Source of the DNA: Isoalcanivorax indicus
GTDB lineage: Bacteria; Pseudomonadota; Gammaproteobacteria; Pseudomonadales; Alcanivoracaceae
DNA length: 64,000 nucleotides
Direction of reading: 5' to 3'
NCBI RefSeq assembly: GCF_003259185.1
Contig: NZ_QGMP01000002.1
Coordinates: 186,001-250,000 of the forward strand
The notes below the pieces were generated by a model that saw nothing but the letters and a program-made list of their open reading frames with translations, had not been told where the DNA came from and searched no databases. Positions 38,312 to 47,632 of the stretch are shown here, piece after piece. Each line of letters starts with the position of its first letter. The stretch's first letter is position 1. Both the position numbers and the translations under genes were made by a program.

Positions 38312-39688
38312 ATGGCCGGACACCGGGTTGAACGGGATTCCATGGGCGAGATGACGCTGCCGGAATCCGCACTGTGGGGCGCCCAGACGCAGCGGGCTGT
38401 GGAAAACTTTCCGGTCCACGGGCCGCTGCCACCGGGATTTATCCACGCCGTGGCGTGGATCAAGGCCAGCGCCGCCGCTGCCAACCGTCAACTGGGTCTG
38501 CTCGACCCTGAACGGGCCGACGCCATCATCGGGGCGGCGCGCGGCATCATCGCCGGGGAGCACGATAACCAGTTCCCGGTGGACATCTTCCAGACCGGCT
38601 CCGGCACCAGCACCAACATGAACGTCAACGAGGTGATCAGCCATCTGTGCGCGCAGCAGGGCGCGGCGGTGCACCCCAACGACCATGTGAACCTGGGCCA
38701 GAGCAGTAACGACACGATTCCGACGGCCATCCATCTGAGTGCGGTGCAGGCGGTGACCGGGCAGCTGTTGCCGGCACTGCAACACCTGGACGCCGCCCTG
38801 GCCGCGCGCCAGAAAGAACTGGATCAGGTGGTGAAAACCGGCCGCACCCATCTGATGGACGCCATGCCGGTAACGCTGGGGCAGGAAATCGGCGGCTGGC
38901 GCAGCCAACTGGCGTTTGCGGTGCAGGGTTTGCGCCAGGCGCGGGACGGGTTGCTGGCGATTCCCCAGGGCGGCACGGCCGTGGGCAACGGCGTTAACAC
39001 CCATCCGGACTTTGCGGCGATCTTTGCCCGCGACCTGAGCGAGTGCACAGGCCACAACTTCGAGCCCATGGACACGGCCTTTGCCGGTCAGAGCGCCATC
39101 GACCGGCCGCTGGCGCTGTCGGCAGCGCTGCGTGGCTATGCGGTGGTGCTGATGAAACTGGCCAACGATCTGCGCTGGATGAACAGCGGGCCCATTGATG
39201 GCCTGGCCGAAATACAGTTGCCCGCCGTGCAGCCGGGCTCCTCCATCATGCCGGGCAAGGTCAACCCGGTGATCTGCGAATCGGCCTGCATGGTGTCGGC
39301 GCAGGTCATGGGCCTGGACCAGGCGAACACCATTGCCGCCCAGAGCGGCAGCTTCCAGCTCAATGTGATGCTGCCGCTGGTGGCGGCAAATCTGCTCGAC
39401 ATGACCGGGATGCTGGCCAATGTCAGTCGTATCATGGCGGACCGCGCCATTGCCGGGTTCACCGTGAACCACGATCGCCTGGCGGCGGCGGTCGGCCGTA
39501 ATCCGATTCTGGTCACGGCGCTGAACCCGGTCATCGGGTATGAAAAGGCCGCCGAGATTGCCAAGCAGGCCTATGCCTCCGGGCGTGCCGTGCTGGATGT
39601 GGCGGCGGACATGACGGATCTCTCCCGTGAGGAACTGGCCCGTTATCTTGACCCGGAGCGGCTCACCCGAGGTGGGCTGCAGGATTAA
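38312..39688 (+). CDS. fumC: Fumarate hydratase class II
   Basis: This 458-residue, oxygen-stable, iron-free fumarase of the citric acid cycle interconverts fumarate and malate. FQTGSGTSTNMNVNEVI, GQSSNDTIPTAIH, TGRTHLMDAMPVTLGQE and the superfamily signature GSSIMPGKVNPVICES are present, as is the class II N-terminus RDSMGEMTLPESALWGAQTQRAVENF. AGGAGG precedes the ATG. Confidence 0.96.
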   Translation: MAGHRVERDSMGEMTLPESALWGAQTQRAVENFPVHGPLPPGFIHAVAWIKASAAAANRQLGLLDPERADAIIGAARGIIAGEHDNQFPVDIFQTGSGTSTNMNVNEVISHLCAQQGAAVHPNDHVNLGQSSNDTIPTAIHLSAVQAVTGQLLPALQHLDAALAARQKELDQVVKTGRTHLMDAMPVTLGQEIGGWRSQLAFAVQGLRQARDGLLAIPQGGTAVGNGVNTHPDFAAIFARDLSECTGHNFEPMDTAFAGQSAIDRPLALSAALRGYAVVLMKLANDLRWMNSGPIDGLAEIQLPAVQPGSSIMPGKVNPVICESACMVSAQVMGLDQANTIAAQSGSFQLNVMLPLVAANLLDMTGMLANVSRIMADRAIAGFTVNHDRLAAAVGRNPILVTALNPVIGYEKAAEIAKQAYASGRAVLDVAADMTDLSREELARYLDPERLTRGGLQD

Positions 39689-39716
39689 CTGGTATCACAA
39701 CAACATGGAGTCTTGC

Positions 39717-41360
39717 ATGACAGCGAAGATCATCGAACGTACCCCGTCAGCTGTGGACCAGCCACTGGTTATCGGCAGCATTCTGGCGGCGGGCGTTCGC
39801 AATGCCCCGGATCAGGAAATCGTATACGCCGACAAGAAGCGCATGAGCTATCGCGAATTCGGGGAGCGCATTCATCGTCTGGCCGGCGCCCTGACGAAAG
39901 CTGGGGTCAAACCGGGCGATACCGTCGCGGTGATGGACTGGGACAGCCACCGCTATCTGGAATGTTTCTTCGGCATTCCGATGATGGGCGCCATCCTGCA
40001 CACGGTGAATGTGCGCCTGTCGCCGGAGCAGATTCTCTACACCATCAATCATGCGGAAGATGACGTGATTCTGGTGAACCGGGAATTCCTGCCGTTGCTG
40101 GAGGCCATTCAGGATCGCATCGAAACGGTCAAGACATTCATTCTGCTGGATGATGGTGAAGGCCCGCAGGACACCGCCCTGACGATTCACGGTGAATACG
40201 AAGCGCTGCTGGCCGATGCGGCGCCGGAATTCGATTTCCCCGAGCTGGACGAAAACACCCGCGCCACGACCTTCTACACCACGGGCACCACCGGCCTGCC
40301 GAAGGGCGTGTATTTCAGCCACCGGCAACTGGTCCTGCACACCTTTGCCGCGCGCGCGGCCATGACCGGCGACGGGCATGGTCGTTTCAATCAGCGCGAT
40401 GTGTATATGCCGATCACGCCGATGTTCCATGTGCATGCCTGGGGCGTGCCGTTCCTGGCTGTGTTGCTGGGTGTGAAGCAGGTGTATCCGGGTCGGTATC
40501 TGCCGGAGGTGCTGCTCAAGCTGCTGGTCACGGAAAAAGTGACCTTCTCCCACTGCGTGCCGACCATCATGCAGATGCTGCTGGCCTCGGAAGCGGTGAA
40601 GAAAGTTGATCTGTCGAACTGGAAAGTCATTATCGGCGGTTCGGCCCTGCCGAAGCCGATGGCGAAAGCCGCACTGGACATGGGCATTGATATCTACACC
40701 GGCTACGGCATGAGCGAGACCTGCCCGCTGCTGACTCTGAGCTACCTGATGCCGCATATGGAAGACTGGGATCTGGATCGCCAGGCGGAAGTGCGCAGCC
40801 GCACCGGGCGCCCCGTGCCCATGGTCACCTTGCGCATTGTCGATGAAGACATGAACGACGTGCCGCATGACGGCAAGAGCCAGGGCGAAGTCGTGGTGCG
40901 CGCACCATGGCTGACGCAAGGCTATCTGAAAGACAAGGAAAACTCCGAGCAACTGTGGCGCGGCGGCTGGCTGCACACCGGCGACATCGGCGTGATGGAC
41001 AGCGACGGCTACCTGAAGATTACCGACCGTATCAAGGACGTGATCAAGACCGGTGGCGAGTGGATTTCATCGCTGGATCTGGAAGGCCTGGTGCTGCAGC
41101 ATTCCGCCGTGGCCGAGTGTGCCGTCATCGGTATCCCTGACGCCAAGTGGGGCGAACGTCCGCTGGCGCTGGTGGTGAAAAAGCCGGGTGCCGAGGTGGA
41201 AGAAGCCGCTATTCGGGACCTGGTGGCGGAATACGCGGACAAGGGCGTGATCTCGAAATACGGTGTGCCGGAACATATCCGCTTTGTCAGCGAACTGCCG
41301 CGTACCAGTGTGGGCAAGTTGGACAAGAAGGCCATGCGGGCCGAGCACGGTGAGGGATAA
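39717..41360 (+). CDS. Fatty-acyl-CoA synthetase, AlkK-like
   Basis: This 547-residue AMP-forming ligase activates fatty acids as CoA thioesters. The ATP loop is TTGTTGLPKGVYFSHRQL; YGMSETCPLL is the adenine motif; WLHTGDIGVMDSDGYLKITDR and IKTGGEWIS are the hinge and CoA motifs; the C-terminal lysine lies in SVGKLDKKAMR. Overall it resembles the medium-chain ligase AlkK of alkane degraders (PLVIGSI N-terminus, INHAEDDVILV). I chose ATG 39717 because GGAG stands 6 nt before it; 39705 is an alternative. Chain-length preference is not visible. Confidence 0.9.
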   Translation: MTAKIIERTPSAVDQPLVIGSILAAGVRNAPDQEIVYADKKRMSYREFGERIHRLAGALTKAGVKPGDTVAVMDWDSHRYLECFFGIPMMGAILHTVNVRLSPEQILYTINHAEDDVILVNREFLPLLEAIQDRIETVKTFILLDDGEGPQDTALTIHGEYEALLADAAPEFDFPELDENTRATTFYTTGTTGLPKGVYFSHRQLVLHTFAARAAMTGDGHGRFNQRDVYMPITPMFHVHAWGVPFLAVLLGVKQVYPGRYLPEVLLKLLVTEKVTFSHCVPTIMQMLLASEAVKKVDLSNWKVIIGGSALPKPMAKAALDMGIDIYTGYGMSETCPLLTLSYLMPHMEDWDLDRQAEVRSRTGRPVPMVTLRIVDEDMNDVPHDGKSQGEVVVRAPWLTQGYLKDKENSEQLWRGGWLHTGDIGVMDSDGYLKITDRIKDVIKTGGEWISSLDLEGLVLQHSAVAECAVIGIPDAKWGERPLALVVKKPGAEVEEAAIRDLVAEYADKGVISKYGVPEHIRFVSELPRTSVGKLDKKAMRAEHGEG

Positions 41361-41401
41361 GCCAGCGCGGGTAATACCTCTGTCATAACCCTGCGTCACC
41401 C

Positions 41402-41427
41402 TGTCACCGTTTGGTGGTGGGGTGACA
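41402..41427. promoter_or_regulatory. Inverted repeat abutting the CBS-kinase start codon
   Basis: TGTCACC (41402-41408) and GGTGACA (41421-41427) flank a 12-nt spacer that includes the likely ribosome site. A protein bound here, or pairing of the arms in the mRNA, could block translation of the kinase. Confidence 0.4.
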
Positions 41428-41428
41428 C

Positions 41429-42769
41429 ATGGCAGCAGTACGTAAAACACGCATCAGTGATCTGACTATGCGCGTGCATCCGATCCCGCCGGGGATGCGG
41501 GTGGCGGATGTGGCGGATCTGTTTCTGGCCGACGCCTGTCGCGACCTGCTGTGTTTGCCGGTGGTGCAGGATGGCCGGCCGCTGGGCGTGATCTCGCGTT
41601 ACGCCATCATGCGTATCTTCCTGCGCCAGTATGGTCGCGAGATTTTCGGCCAGCGCCCGATCGAACGCTTCATGAACAGCGCCCCCCTGATGGTCGATAT
41701 CGACGCCGACGTGGAAGCGGCCAGTGCCTGGGTGCGCCAGCACATGGTGCTGCCGGTGACCGAGGATTTCATCATTGTCGAGCAGGGCCACTACCGTGGC
41801 ATGGGCATGGTGACGTCGCTGCTGGAACTGATGGAGCACCATGTCGCCCTGCGTGGTCGCGCGCTGGCGCGGGCCAACGCCAGTCTCAAGGCATCGCAGG
41901 CGCATCTGGTGCAGTCGGAAAAAATGGCGTCCCTCGGCCAGATGGTGGCCGGCGTTGCCCACGAGATCAACACGCCGCTGGGCTATGTGCGCAGCAACGT
42001 GGAGCTGGCCCGGGATTTTGTCTCGCAGACCAGCAGCGCCCTGGTCGCCAGCCGCAACCTGATTCATTGCCTGCTGGACGAGCGCGCGTCCGACGAGGAA
42101 ATCAGCGGCCATCTGATGACCGCAGCCGAAGAAACGGAATCGGTATCGCAAAGCGGTATTCTGGAAGAAGTCTCGCCGCTGTTTGATGACACCTTGCACG
42201 GCCTGGAACAGATCAGCGATCTGGTGGTTAACCTGCGTAATTTCAGTCGCCTGGATCGCGCCCGTGTGGATCATGTCAACCTGAACGAAAGCCTGGACAG
42301 CGCCCTCACCATCGGCCGCAACCTGATCAAGCACAAGGCGGAGGTCATCTGTGATTACGGTGACCTACCGAGCGTGGAATGCGCCGCGTCTCAGATCAAC
42401 CAGGTGTTCCTGAATATTCTCACCAACGCCGCCCAGGCGATCGCGGATTACGGACGTATCACGGTGCGCACCCGGGCCCTGGCGGACACTGACCAGGTGG
42501 AGGTGCGTATCCGCGATAACGGTTGCGGTATGCCCGAAGCGGTGCGCGCCCGCATCTTCGACCCGTTCTTTACCACCAAGCCGGTAGGGCAGGGCACCGG
42601 CTTGGGCCTGTCGATTTCCTACCAGATTATCGAGCAGCACCGGGGCAGCATCGACGTGGTCTCGACACCGGGGGAGGGCACCGAGTTTGTGCTGTGCCTG
42701 CCGTGTCGCCAGACCGCTTCAGCAGCGCAGAACCCGGTGCTGGCCGAGGCCGCCGGGAGTGAAGCATGA
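41429..42769 (+). CDS. Histidine kinase with N-terminal CBS-domain pair
   Basis: This 446-residue soluble kinase has no membrane segment. Residues about 8-140 form two CBS domains ([54 protein letters not shown]), which commonly sense adenine nucleotides. The kinase part has its phospho-acceptor His178 in [13 protein letters not shown], the N box (NAAQAI), G1 (DNGCGMPE) and the G2 region ([11 protein letters not shown]). Its stop overlaps the following receiver-protein start by ATGA, so they are a pair. Confidence 0.9.
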   Translation: MAAVRKTRISDLTMRVHPIPPGMRVADVADLFLADACRDLLCLPVVQDGRPLGVISRYAIMRIFLRQYGREIFGQRPIERFMNSAPLMVDIDADVEAASAWVRQHMVLPVTEDFIIVEQGHYRGMGMVTSLLELMEHHVALRGRALARANASLKASQAHLVQSEKMASLGQMVAGVAHEINTPLGYVRSNVELARDFVSQTSSALVASRNLIHCLLDERASDEEISGHLMTAAEETESVSQSGILEEVSPLFDDTLHGLEQISDLVVNLRNFSRLDRARVDHVNLNESLDSALTIGRNLIKHKAEVICDYGDLPSVECAASQINQVFLNILTNAAQAIADYGRITVRTRALADTDQVEVRIRDNGCGMPEAVRARIFDPFFTTKPVGQGTGLGLSISYQIIEQHRGSIDVVSTPGEGTEFVLCLPCRQTASAAQNPVLAEAAGSEA

Positions 42770-43692
42770 ACGCGAAACCGACGTTGTTGTTCGTCGATGA
42801 TGAAGAACGGATCCTGCGTACTCTGGTGCTGGCCTTTCGGGTCCGTTATCGGGTGCTGTCGGCCAGCAGTGGTGAGGAAGCGATGGCGCTGTTACGCGAG
42901 CATCAGGTGGATGTGGTGATCAGTGATCAGCGCATGCCGCAGATGACCGGGGTGGAAGTACTGCGCGCGGCGCGCGAGATGGCACCCCAGGCGATGCGCA
43001 TTTTGCTGACCGGCTATGCTGAACTGGCGAGCATTGTCGGCTCCATCAACGAAGGGGAAATTTTCCGCTACGTGCAGAAGCCCTGGCGTCTTGAGGAACT
43101 GCGCGACACCATCGCTGAAGCCGTGGAGATAGCCCGCGCTGCGCGTGATGCCGCCGTACCCGTGAGCGCTGCGCCGGTCAGCGCGCCGCCATCCCGGCCG
43201 GGCGGCATCATGGTGCTGGACAGCACCCCGGCGCTGTTCGATCTGATTCGTCAGGCCCATCCGGCACATCATGTCGAGACGGCGGACACCCTGGATACGG
43301 CGCTGGAGCGCATGGCGCAGCACCCGCCTGCGGTGCTGGTGACGGACCTGCACTTGCCGGAAGGGGATATCAGTGATGCCCTGCGTCTGCTCAAGGCGCA
43401 GCAGCCCGAGCTGGTCGTGGTGGTGGTGACGGCGTTCCGTGATACTGGCCACCTGATCCGCCTGATCAACCAGGCCCAGGTCTACCGCGTGCTGCCGCGG
43501 CCGGTCAGCCGGAACATGTTGCTGCGCAGCCTCGACAGCGCCCTGACGCATCATGACCTGTTGCGTGAACGGCCAGCGCTGTTGCGCCGCCATGCGGTGC
43601 AGGCCACCCCGGAGCCCACCCAGCACAGTGATATCCAGCAACGGGTGCGTGGCTACCTGGATCGGCTGCGCGGGCGCACCAGCCCCGCCTGA
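42766..43692 (+). CDS. Tandem-receiver response regulator without DNA-binding output
   Basis: In this 308-residue protein, receiver 1 (residues 5-120) has the acidic pair in FVDDEER, phospho-acceptor Asp54 in VISDQRMPQMTG, and the RYVQKPW ending seen in RpfG-type regulators. Receiver 2 (about 148-270) has VTDLHLPEGD and a less complete acidic pocket (VLDSTP), so it may be degenerate. No output domain follows, only a basic tail. It probably acts by protein contact or as a phosphate relay. Coupled by ATGA to the CBS kinase. Confidence 0.87.
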   Translation: MNAKPTLLFVDDEERILRTLVLAFRVRYRVLSASSGEEAMALLREHQVDVVISDQRMPQMTGVEVLRAAREMAPQAMRILLTGYAELASIVGSINEGEIFRYVQKPWRLEELRDTIAEAVEIARAARDAAVPVSAAPVSAPPSRPGGIMVLDSTPALFDLIRQAHPAHHVETADTLDTALERMAQHPPAVLVTDLHLPEGDISDALRLLKAQQPELVVVVVTAFRDTGHLIRLINQAQVYRVLPRPVSRNMLLRSLDSALTHHDLLRERPALLRRHAVQATPEPTQHSDIQQRVRGYLDRLRGRTSPA

Positions 43693-43744
43693 CAGCTTGC
43701 GCGAAAGCACGTAGCATGGCGGCAGTTGTTCGCGACAGGCCGCC

Positions 43745-44455
43745 ATGACAGACGCCCATTCCTTGCCCGAATACAGGCTGATTCGCAGTGATCGACGTTC
43801 GCTGGAACTGCGAGTGCTGCCCGATCAGCGTCTGGAGATCCGGGCGCCCCGCCGCACGGCGCAATCGGATATCGATGCTTTTTTGCGCAGCCGCTTGCCG
43901 TGGCTGGCGCGCACACGCGACCGTCTGGCCGAGCGGCCCGCGCCGCTGACCTTGCCGCTGGTGCACGGCGCCCGCCATCCGCTCCTGGGGCAGCCCGTGC
44001 AGTTGCATATCCAGGTCGGCGCCCGGCGTCCTCCCGTATTGCAGGATGATCGACTGCATATCCAGCTGCCTGCACCGACCCCTGATGCGATTGCCAGCGT
44101 GCTGGATGGCTGGTACCGAGCTCAGGCGCGAAGCGCTTTCAATGCCGAGATTGACCGCCAGTTTCCGTTCTTTGCTGCACGCGGCCACGCCCGCCCGACG
44201 TTACGCATCAAGCGCATGAAAAGCCGCTGGGGCTCCCTGTCCTCGCGCGGCTATATCAATCTCAATCTGGCCCTGATCCAGCTGCCCCGTTCCTGCCTGG
44301 AATACGTGGTGGCCCATGAACTCTGCCATCTGGAACACATGGACCACGGCCCCGGCTTTCACCGGCTGATGGATCAGCGCCTGCCGGACTGGCGGGCGCG
44401 CAAGACGCTGCTCAACCGGCTGCCGCTGATTACCCATGCTGATGATCCATCCTGA
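43745..44455 (+). CDS. YgjP-like zinc metallopeptidase (DUF45)
   Basis: This 236-residue protein contains the metalloprotease motif HELCH (His191, Glu192, His195) in VVAHELCHLEHMDHGPGFHRLMD, with a further His201, and the family blocks RIKRMKSRWGSLSSRGYINLNLALIQLP. Members are predicted soluble metallopeptidases of the WLM/YgjP group; the substrate is unknown. It lies 52 nt after the two-component pair on the same strand. Confidence 0.9.
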   Translation: MTDAHSLPEYRLIRSDRRSLELRVLPDQRLEIRAPRRTAQSDIDAFLRSRLPWLARTRDRLAERPAPLTLPLVHGARHPLLGQPVQLHIQVGARRPPVLQDDRLHIQLPAPTPDAIASVLDGWYRAQARSAFNAEIDRQFPFFAARGHARPTLRIKRMKSRWGSLSSRGYINLNLALIQLPRSCLEYVVAHELCHLEHMDHGPGFHRLMDQRLPDWRARKTLLNRLPLITHADDPS

Positions 44456-44522
44456 TTAAACTTGATCTGGCGCAACGCGCAGGGATGTACCCTGATGCAG
44501 GGTAAAGGCCGGGAGAGTAGCG

Positions 44523-45263
44523 ATGGTTGGCACGGTGGACAGGGCAGCAGATCCCGACAAGACAGTGGTTTTTCGCACCCGGGGGGTCACCCGGGTGTTT
44601 GGCGATGGCCCGGCAAAGGTCCAGGCCCTGCGCGGCGTGGACATGGACCTGTATGCCGGCGAATTCGTGGTGTTGCTGGGCGCCTCCGGCAGCGGCAAGT
44701 CGACCCTGCTGAATATTCTCGGCGGGCTCGATACGGCCACCGAGGGCGAGGTCTGGTACCGCGACCAGAATCTCAGCCAGGCCAACGAGCGGGCACTGAC
44801 CCGTTTTCGACGCCACCATGTCGGCTTCGTCTTCCAGTTCTACAACCTGATCCCCAGCCTGACCGCGCGCGAAAATGTGGCCATCGTCACCGAGATCGCC
44901 GACGCGCCCATGACCCCGGAAGAAGCGCTGGAGCTGGTGGGCCTGGCGCCGCGCATGGATCATTTCCCGTCCCAGCTTTCCGGTGGCGAACAGCAGCGGG
45001 TGGCCATTGCCCGGGCCATCGCCAAGAACCCGGCCGTGTTGCTGTGCGACGAGCCCACGGGCGCGCTGGATTCAAAGACCGGCATTCGTGTGCTGGAGGT
45101 GTTGCAGGACATCAATCAACGCCTGGGCACCACCACGGCGGTGATTACCCACAATGCGGTGATTGCCGACATGGCGGACCGCATGATCCGGCTCACCGAT
45201 GGCCGGGTCAGCGAGGTGCACGAGAATACCCGCCGACTCAGCCCCGCCGAACTGCACTGGTAG
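44523..45263 (+). CDS. ABC transporter ATP-binding protein (MacB/LolD type)
   Basis: This 246-residue ATPase has Walker [10 protein letters not shown], the Q loop in [18 protein letters not shown] (the LolD/MacB hallmark), signature [16 protein letters not shown] and Walker [13 protein letters not shown] with H loop TAVITHNA. It energises the FtsX-type permease encoded 4 nt downstream. With the adaptor gene the set is a tripartite-like exporter. Confidence 0.93.
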   Translation: MVGTVDRAADPDKTVVFRTRGVTRVFGDGPAKVQALRGVDMDLYAGEFVVLLGASGSGKSTLLNILGGLDTATEGEVWYRDQNLSQANERALTRFRRHHVGFVFQFYNLIPSLTARENVAIVTEIADAPMTPEEALELVGLAPRMDHFPSQLSGGEQQRVAIARAIAKNPAVLLCDEPTGALDSKTGIRVLEVLQDINQRLGTTTAVITHNAVIADMADRMIRLTDGRVSEVHENTRRLSPAELHW

Positions 45264-45267
45264 CCCC

Positions 45268-47628
45268 GTGCGCACCCTGCATATCAAGCTGCGCCGGAAC
45301 CTGTGGACGCTGCGCGAGCAGGGGCTGGCGATTGCCCTGGTGATTGCCGCCGGGGTGGCCACCTTTGTCATGTCGCTGGCAACCCTGGATTCCCTGCGGC
45401 TGACCCAGCAGAGCGTTTATGCCAGCCAGCATTTCGCCAGCGTCTTTGCCGAGCTCAAGCGCGCCCCGGAGGTGACGGCGGACCGCTTGGCAGAGATTCC
45501 CGGCGTCGCCCAGGTGGCGACCCGGGTGCAGGCGCCGGTCACGGTGCGCGTGGCGGACTTCCCCGATCCGGTGACCGGGCTGATGATCTCGGTGCCGGAT
45601 GGCCGCCAACCGGCGCTGAATCGCCTGTTCCTGCGCGCCGGGCAATGGCCGGAGGCTGGCCGCGATGATGAGGTGCTGCTGGCGGAGGCCTTTGCCGACG
45701 CCCACGGTCTGGTGGTGGGGGATCGCCTCGCGGTGGTCATCAATGGCCGCTACCAGCGGCTGCGTATCAGCGGCATCGCCCTGTCGCCGGAATACATCTA
45801 CCAGATTCGCCCCGGCGAGCTGTTTCCGGATTTCGAACGCTTCGCCGTCATGTGGATGAATCGCAGCGCGCTTGGCGCGGCCTTTGGCATGGAGGGCGCC
45901 TTCAACAGTGTGGTGCTCAGCCTGGCCCCGGGGCAGGGCGCCGCGAGTGTTATCGAGCAGGTGGATGCCTTGCTGGCGCCCTGGGGCGGGCTTGGCGCCC
46001 ATGATCGCGAAGACCAGATTTCGCACCGTTATCTTGAGGACGAGCTGCAACAGTTGTCCGCCATGGCCCGCTTCATTCCGCTGGTGCTGATCGGCGTCGC
46101 CGCCTTTCTGCTCAATGTGGTGGCGGCGCGGCTGATCCGCACCCAGCGCGAGCAGATTGCCGTGCTCAAGGCGTTCGGCTACGACAGCCGCACCGTGGCG
46201 CTGCACTACCTGATGCTGGTGATGGTGGTCGTGTTGCTGGGCAGTGTGGCCGGTGTGCTGCTGGGCGTCTGGCTGGCCTCGGGCCTGGCCAGTCTGTATC
46301 AGGATTTCTTTCGCTTCCCGTGGCTGGAATTCCGGCTGCGGCCGTCGGTGGCGGTGGCCGCCGTGCTGATTGCCGGGGGCGCTACCGTGCTGGGGACGTT
46401 CAGTGCCGTGCGCGCCGCATTGAAGCTGCCGCCGGCGGAGGCCATGCGCCCGGCGCCACCGGCGCGCTATCGGCGCACCGTGATCGAAAGGCTTGGCCTG
46501 CAGCGGTTGTCGCAACCCAGCCGCATGATTCTGCGCAATCTGGAACGGCAGCCGGTCAAGGCCGGGCTGTCCATGCTGGGTATCGCCTTTGCGGTGTCGA
46601 TCCTGATGCTGACCGGTTTTTCCCGGGGCGCCATCAACCACATGGTGGATGTGCAGTACCGCCTGGCGCAGAAACAGGACGTGACCGTGATCTTCAACGA
46701 GCCGGTGTCCTGGCGTGCCGTGCATGAGCTGCGCAGCCTGCCCGGCGTGCAGCATGCCGAAGCGTTTCGCGTGGTGCCGGGCATCCTGCGCAACGGCCAC
46801 CGCAGCTATCGCGGCGCCGTGCACGGCTATCGGGCGGACAGCGCGCTGTTTCATGTCCTGGATCGTGACCTGCAACCCCTGGTTTTGCCGGAGGAAGGCG
46901 CGGTCATCACCGATCATCTGGCGCGGCTGCTGGATATCCGCCCGGGCGACACCCTGTATGTGTCCGTGCAGGAAGGCCGTCGCCCGACCCTCGCCATTCC
47001 GGTGGCCGGGCTGGTGACCGAGTACATCGGGGTGGGGGTCTATATGCAGCAGCCTGCGCTGGAGCGTTTGTTGCGCGAAGGCGGCTCTGCCAGTGGCGCC
47101 TTTCTGGCCGTGGACCCCACGTACCTGGCGGCGCTGCAGCAGGCGCTGGAAGACCGGCCCACCGTGGCGGCCATCAGTCTGCGGGAAACGCTGATCCGCG
47201 CCTTTCGCGATCTGATGGAAGACAACATCCTGCTGTTCACGCTGTTCAGCCTGTTCCTGGCGGGGACCATTGCCTTTGCCGTGGTCTACAACAATGCGCG
47301 CATCGCCTTTGCCGAGCGCAACCGGGAACTGGCGAGCCTGCGCGTGCTCGGTTTCACGCGCGCGGAAATTACCTTCATTCTGCTTGGCGAACTGGTGCTG
47401 CTGACCCTGCTTGCCCTGCCGTTGGGCTTTGCCCTGGGCGCGGGCCTGTGTGCCCTGATGACCATCGCCATGCAGACGGACCTGTACCGCATCCCGCTGG
47501 TGCTGACCCCGGCCACCTACGCCTGGGCCGCCGCCGTGGTGCTGGGCGCCACCCTGTTATCGTCACTGATGATCGGCCGGCTGTTGCGCCGCCTGGATAT
47601 GGTGACGGCATTGAAAGGCATGGAGTGA
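45268..47628 (+). CDS. FtsX-family ABC permease, double-domain
   Basis: This 786-residue protein has the layout of two FtsX units. The N-terminal anchor is TLREQGLAIALVIAAGVATFVMS. A MacB-like periplasmic domain follows, then membrane segments about residues 265-405 (LVLIGVAAFLLNVVAARLI, LMLVMVVVLLGSVAGVLLGVWLA), then a second copy ending with LFTLFSLFLAGTIAFAVVYNN and three C-terminal segments. I chose GTG at 45268 since upstream codons overlap the ATPase frame and lack resemblance. Mechanotransmission-type export, not transport through the membrane, is the norm in this family. Confidence 0.9.
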   Translation: MRTLHIKLRRNLWTLREQGLAIALVIAAGVATFVMSLATLDSLRLTQQSVYASQHFASVFAELKRAPEVTADRLAEIPGVAQVATRVQAPVTVRVADFPDPVTGLMISVPDGRQPALNRLFLRAGQWPEAGRDDEVLLAEAFADAHGLVVGDRLAVVINGRYQRLRISGIALSPEYIYQIRPGELFPDFERFAVMWMNRSALGAAFGMEGAFNSVVLSLAPGQGAASVIEQVDALLAPWGGLGAHDREDQISHRYLEDELQQLSAMARFIPLVLIGVAAFLLNVVAARLIRTQREQIAVLKAFGYDSRTVALHYLMLVMVVVLLGSVAGVLLGVWLASGLASLYQDFFRFPWLEFRLRPSVAVAAVLIAGGATVLGTFSAVRAALKLPPAEAMRPAPPARYRRTVIERLGLQRLSQPSRMILRNLERQPVKAGLSMLGIAFAVSILMLTGFSRGAINHMVDVQYRLAQKQDVTVIFNEPVSWRAVHELRSLPGVQHAEAFRVVPGILRNGHRSYRGAVHGYRADSALFHVLDRDLQPLVLPEEGAVITDHLARLLDIRPGDTLYVSVQEGRRPTLAIPVAGLVTEYIGVGVYMQQPALERLLREGGSASGAFLAVDPTYLAALQQALEDRPTVAAISLRETLIRAFRDLMEDNILLFTLFSLFLAGTIAFAVVYNNARIAFAERNRELASLRVLGFTRAEITFILLGELVLLTLLALPLGFALGAGLCALMTIAMQTDLYRIPLVLTPATYAWAAAVVLGATLLSSLMIGRLLRRLDMVTALKGME

Positions 47629-47632
47629 CACG

